From Candidatus Heimdallarchaeota archaeon LC_3 (GTDB lineage: Archaea > Asgardarchaeota > Heimdallarchaeia > Hodarchaeales > LC-3), in contig MDVS01000042.1 of NCBI GenBank assembly GCA_001940645.1, forward strand, positions 1 through 16,564: a DNA stretch of 16,564 nucleotides, written 5' to 3'. Position 1 is the first letter of the stretch, and each line of letters begins with the position of its first letter. A model generated the notes under the pieces. The model was given only the letters and a program-made list of their open reading frames with translations. It did not search any database and was not told the DNA's origin. Of this stretch, positions 13,821 to 16,564 are shown in pieces. The position numbers and the translations under genes were made by a program.

Positions 13821-14107
13821 TTATTTTATATTTAAATAATCAAAGAAAGTTGTTTTAGTAAATTTACTAATTGCCTTATTACTTCCTTTCATAATTAGTA
13901 TTATTTTGAGATTTGAGATTTGAGATTTGAGATTTGAGATTTGAGATTTGAGATTTGAGATTTGAGATTTGAGATTTGAGATTTGTGGCCTGAGGTAATC
14001 CAAACATCTTCATATTTTTCTGTAATAGACCTATAAAGCTCAAGAAAAAGAGAATCTGGAATATCTAGATCCCCTACCAGAATGGCGTTTGAATAATTCT
14101 TTGTCAC
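13821..14107 (-). CDS. Reading frame running into a 7-base tandem array, possibly phase-variable
   Basis: GTG 14107 opens MTKNYSNAILVGDLDIPDSL, FLELYRSITEKYEDVWITSG, H, and then enters the array, read as the heptad LKSQISN, stopping at 13901-13903. In a neighbouring frame the array is followed by IILIMKGSNKAISKFTKTTF then FDYLNIK with stop at 13821. The N- and C-terminal parts are out of phase by one base in a way that one extra 7-base unit (7 = 1 mod 3), or loss of two units, would correct. The fused protein would have about 95 residues and end 16 bases before the LRR gene. N-terminal and C-terminal parts have a coding-like composition, but the family is unknown. In the current state only the 68-residue form ending in the heptads would be made. 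Confidence 0.45.
13904..13985. repeat. Heptanucleotide tandem repeat (ATTTGAG)n, about 12 units
   Basis: ATTTGAG runs ten times without change from 13911 to 13980, preceded by one variant unit (TTTTGAG, 13904-13910) and followed by a partial ATTTG. On the minus strand it is (CTCAAAT)n. As 7 is not a multiple of 3, every three units encode seven residues and all three frames give the same LKSQISN heptad (rotated). The run is uninterrupted and identical, so it is likely unstable in length. Confidence 0.95.
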
Positions 14108-14118
14108 GTTATAGATAA

Positions 14119-14292
14119 CATGAGTTTGATTTATTTAATAAAACAATAATTAAAGGAAAAGTAGATAGAATTAATGAATTTTTGAAAAAAAGATCTAAAC
14201 AAAGCCAATATTACGATCAGAAGAAACTGAATTCAATTCTTCGTATAATTACAAAAGAACCGATGCTATTATTCCTGGTGACTCTTTTATAA
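14119..14292 (+). pseudogene. Start-less coding-like fragment
   Basis: After a TAA at 14116-14118 the plus-strand frame stays open for 57 codons to TAA 14290-14292. It reads HEFDLFNKTIIKGKVDRINE, FLKKRSKQSQYYDQKKLNSI, LRIITKEPMLLFLVTLL. The helical and charged character looks coding, but there is no start codon before an internal TTG. It lies between the heptad gene and the surface-protein gene, on the other strand. I do not recognise it. Confidence 0.3.
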
Positions 14293-14324
14293 ATAATAAT
14301 AATTGTAAGAATTAAAAATTAGAA

Positions 14325-16178
14325 TTATCTCTGTTTACGTGAAAAGTAGACAAGACATTTCACAATTATTAATGTCAGAATAACGGTAGAAAATGTAATT
14401 GATTGAGCTATAATTGTAGATTGTGTAGTAGATGTGGGGGTTTCATAATCAACTGTGATATTATTAATCTGAGTGCTAGTTCCGTTATTACTCAGAATAC
14501 CATCAGCTGGAACAATCACTACGACTGCTGCTGAGTCAGCAGAAAGTTGAAAAGAAGTAAGACCTGTTACATTAGTAACCAAGAATGTTTCAGTAGTTGT
14601 TTCAAAAAGACTACTCATTTCTGGACCAACATCAATTTCGACCGTTTTGGAAGTTGCATAGGGGTTGTAGTAAAGATAAGTAGGATATGCCTCCTTATGA
14701 TAGTAATCAGTGATTAAGCAATCCAACTGCAATATTTTCTCAATGTTTGTTGGGGAAATGATGCCTCCAAAGATACCAACATGAGAGGATCCATAGAGAG
14801 CTAAATTAGTAGGGCCTGCTTGATTAAGATAACGATCTCGGTTTACATCTCCTGTTGCAAGAGGACTGATTCCACCCCAGGATTTACGAAGTGCTTCATA
14901 TCCCACGCTATAATTCATGTCATATAGCTCTATCCAGTCTTCACTGTCTTGATGATCTGAATCTAACCCATTCCCATAGAATAATCGGGCTGCATTTGCG
15001 GCATTTAATACATATTTGCCGATGGCTCGAGCATAACGGTCATCGTATCTCACAATGGGAACTAAAGCCCCTACATTTTCAAAAGTGCCCATTGCAAAGG
15101 CATATCCTGAACCGTCAGTTATACTTCCGTGTAAACCATGAACATCATAACCACCCCAATTATCAGCAATTACACCCCAACCAGAACGAGCTTCTGCGGG
15201 ACCAAAAGCCCAGTTAATTATTTTACTAATATCATACGTCGTTCCAACTTCTGCATTTATACGGGCGGCGATATACGCACCATATGGCAATAAAATTTCA
15301 TAAAGAGGGTTGAAATCTAGTTCATCTAAGAATTGTAAGCCCCATTCTGCAGCAACCAGATATTTCGGATCTTGATACTTTAAATATGCCATGTACTCGA
15401 ACCATGAGATAGCTGCAGCTGCATCTGGTTCTCTCCATTTAGCATTATATATTGGTTTCATTGTATTGAAACTATATGCAGTATAATCGAAATTGGGAAC
15501 AATCCAGGGATCTGTACTGCCACCCATCCCCACTGAAGCTTCATACCATCTATCCGCAACTGAATGAAATTCATTTTGAAAATCACCTGTATCTGGATAG
15601 AATGAAGCTAATTGATAAAATAAAATGTTAGGGAATAGCTCATACCAGAAAGTGTTCCCTGCATTAGTATGGCGATTGTTAAGATAGACATCTTGACCTG
15701 TATCATTATTAAACCAATTTTCACTCATTTTAACCCAATTATAACCACTTTGATTACTTTTATCAATACCCACTAAAGTCGCACTTACAACTGCAGCTAA
15801 ACCGTTGATGGCTTCATCTGAAACTACAGTTCCGACATAGGAAGGCATTTTAAACGTATCCTGATCAATATTCCAACGATTGCTATCCAAACTGATCAAG
15901 GGAAGAAATTCCCCAGTTTTATTGAAGTCAAAGAAAATTGCATCATAATCTCGAGTGACTTGTTTCCAATCTCGCATAAGGAATGGTTCAGGTAAATTAG
16001 GCATGATGTTGACTCGAGAAATTTCCCCAGGTTCTACTGAAATATCTTGAGTTTTAGCATCCGTAATTATTACTGTCTGAAATACCGCAAAACTAAAGAA
16101 AATCATAATCACTAAAGAAAAAGCTGATATTTGTTTAAATTTCCCTACAAAAAGATTGAATCTTAGTAAATTAGACAC
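14325..16178 (-). CDS. Large surface protein with signal peptide, toroid-like domain and C-terminal membrane anchor
   Basis: The protein has 617 residues. Residues 14-40 (KFKQISAFSLVIMIFFSFAV ...) are a signal peptide or anchor, and a hydrophobic segment (about 592-611) before CLVYFSRKQR anchors the C-terminus with a basic tail inside. In between, residues about 60-480 are rich in aromatic residues and helices (NTFWYELFPNILFYQLASFY, AAAISWFEYMAYLKYQDPKY, YLVAAEWGLQFLDEL), in the spacing of an alpha/alpha-toroid as in many glycoside hydrolases and lyases; no catalytic pair can be fixed. Residues 480-560 look like a beta domain, and the Thr/Ser-rich stretch around 565-590 like a glycosylated stalk. 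It probably binds or cleaves extracellular polysaccharide. The GTG start is supported by a TATA-like box about 28 bases upstream. Confidence 0.65.
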   Translation of the reverse strand: MSNLLRFNLFVGKFKQISAFSLVIMIFFSFAVFQTVIITDAKTQDISVEPGEISRVNIMPNLPEPFLMRDWKQVTRDYDAIFFDFNKTGEFLPLISLDSNRWNIDQDTFKMPSYVGTVVSDEAINGLAAVVSATLVGIDKSNQSGYNWVKMSENWFNNDTGQDVYLNNRHTNAGNTFWYELFPNILFYQLASFYPDTGDFQNEFHSVADRWYEASVGMGGSTDPWIVPNFDYTAYSFNTMKPIYNAKWREPDAAAAISWFEYMAYLKYQDPKYLVAAEWGLQFLDELDFNPLYEILLPYGAYIAARINAEVGTTYDISKIINWAFGPAEARSGWGVIADNWGGYDVHGLHGSITDGSGYAFAMGTFENVGALVPIVRYDDRYARAIGKYVLNAANAARLFYGNGLDSDHQDSEDWIELYDMNYSVGYEALRKSWGGISPLATGDVNRDRYLNQAGPTNLALYGSSHVGIFGGIISPTNIEKILQLDCLITDYYHKEAYPTYLYYNPYATSKTVEIDVGPEMSSLFETTTETFLVTNVTGLTSFQLSADSAAVVVIVPADGILSNNGTSTQINNITVDYETPTSTTQSTIIAQSITFSTVILTLIIVKCLVYFSRKQR

Positions 16179-16198
16179 TGCAATTCACTCATTAGATC

Positions 16199-16219
16199 AT
16201 TAAATATAAATGTATAAAC
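16199..16219 (-). promoter_or_regulatory. TATA-like promoter of the surface-protein gene
   Basis: On the minus strand GTTTATACATTTATATTTAA carries two overlapping TATA-like cores. The one at 16201-16210 is centred about 28 bases before the GTG at 16178, giving transcription from near the start codon (short or no leader), as is common in archaea. Confidence 0.4.
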
Positions 16220-16418
16220 ATTTTCATTTAAATTTATTCAATTTCTACATTATAGAGTGAATCGGTATTAAGCAATAGTTTATTTAATTAAAAATTAGCT
16301 TGAATACCTTTATTTCAATTTGTAATCCATTTTTTGATAGTTATCAATTAGAAAACAGGCTTCTCCGGATCTTCTCCAATGGAAAATTAGATCGTTATTC
16401 ATCAACTCCCCTCAAAAT

Positions 16419-16564
16419 ATGACAGCTAAAACTATAGATAAAGTGCAAAAATTACATGCTATGGTTCCACGACTGGTGAAAGATCCTATATTAGAATCAG
16501 ATATAAATAAATCGTTTAATAGAGTATTGGCTATTTATTTAAGGCTCTTCCAAGAAAAAGAGGA
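16419..16564 (+). CDS. Hypothetical protein, N-terminal part (cut by window edge)
   Basis: ATG 16419 opens a frame still open at the end of the window (48 codons). It begins MTAKTIDKVQKLHAMVPRLV, then KDPILESDINKSFNRVLAIY and LRLFQEKE. It is predicted helical, with no signal peptide. No family is recognised from this part. It is divergent from the surface-protein gene, with about 240 bases of AT-rich spacer between the starts. Confidence 0.45.
   Translation, partial: MTAKTIDKVQKLHAMVPRLVKDPILESDINKSFNRVLAIYLRLFQEKE

Noticed and set aside
13904..13985. CRISPR array
   Set aside because: The unit is 7 bases with no spacers; it is a simple tandem repeat.
14891..15217. Plus-strand frame of 108 codons, His/Leu-rich
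   Set aside because: Antisense shadow of the surface-protein gene.
1..16564. tRNA or rRNA genes
   Set aside because: No cloverleaf-like T-loop (GGTTCRAATCC) with matching acceptor arms and no rRNA-like conserved block was seen by eye; a covariance-model search would settle this.

Overview
The window looks like AT-rich archaeal chromosomal DNA, probably accessory or intergenic-rich. Supporting signs are TATA-like boxes about 25-30 bases before several starts, a UPF0175/DUF3368 toxin-antitoxin pair, winged-helix regulators with a C-terminal ligand-type domain, TPR and LRR proteins, an orphan FixC-like flavoprotein and a large cell-surface protein with an N-terminal signal and a C-terminal anchor. 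An Asgard archaeon (Heimdall/Loki-like) would fit, but this is inference from gene style and not a taxonomic marker.

Layout. 1-800: start of a pyridoxamine-5'-phosphate-oxidase-like gene (minus) and two start-less gene tails. 764-2002: unknown small gene, then the antitoxin-toxin pair. 2096-3232: saccharopine/lysine dehydrogenase-like enzyme (minus), with an orphan gene tail just upstream. 3732-4035: small zinc-ribbon gene frameshifted by a 22-base tandem duplication. 4048-5379: FixC-like oxidoreductase (minus), divergent from 5540-6211, a winged-helix regulator split by one in-frame TAA; a palindromic operator lies between them. 6843-9926: a possible signalling island made of a small protein, a secreted peptide with a 57-base internal repeat, a CheY-like receiver, a divergent 502-residue double winged-helix regulator and a paralogue of the small protein. 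9927-10693: debris, including a DUF4177-like gene with TGA at its invariant Trp. 10694-12860: a kinase-like protein and a TPR protein in one operon. 13313-14107: an LRR protein preceded by a reading frame running into a 7-base tandem array. 14325-16178: surface protein with alpha/alpha-toroid look. 16419-end: start of an unknown gene.

Themes. Several genes are broken by one simple lesion each (TAA, TGA, 22-base duplication, 7-base repeat), and there are at least four gene fragments with no start. Either the region is decaying or phase-variable, or the consensus holds errors; reads or a related genome would tell. The most interesting items are the 7-base repeat, where one extra unit would fuse two reading frames, the secreted repeat peptide with its neighbours, and the ungapped similarity of the two small proteins on either side of the double winged-helix regulator.
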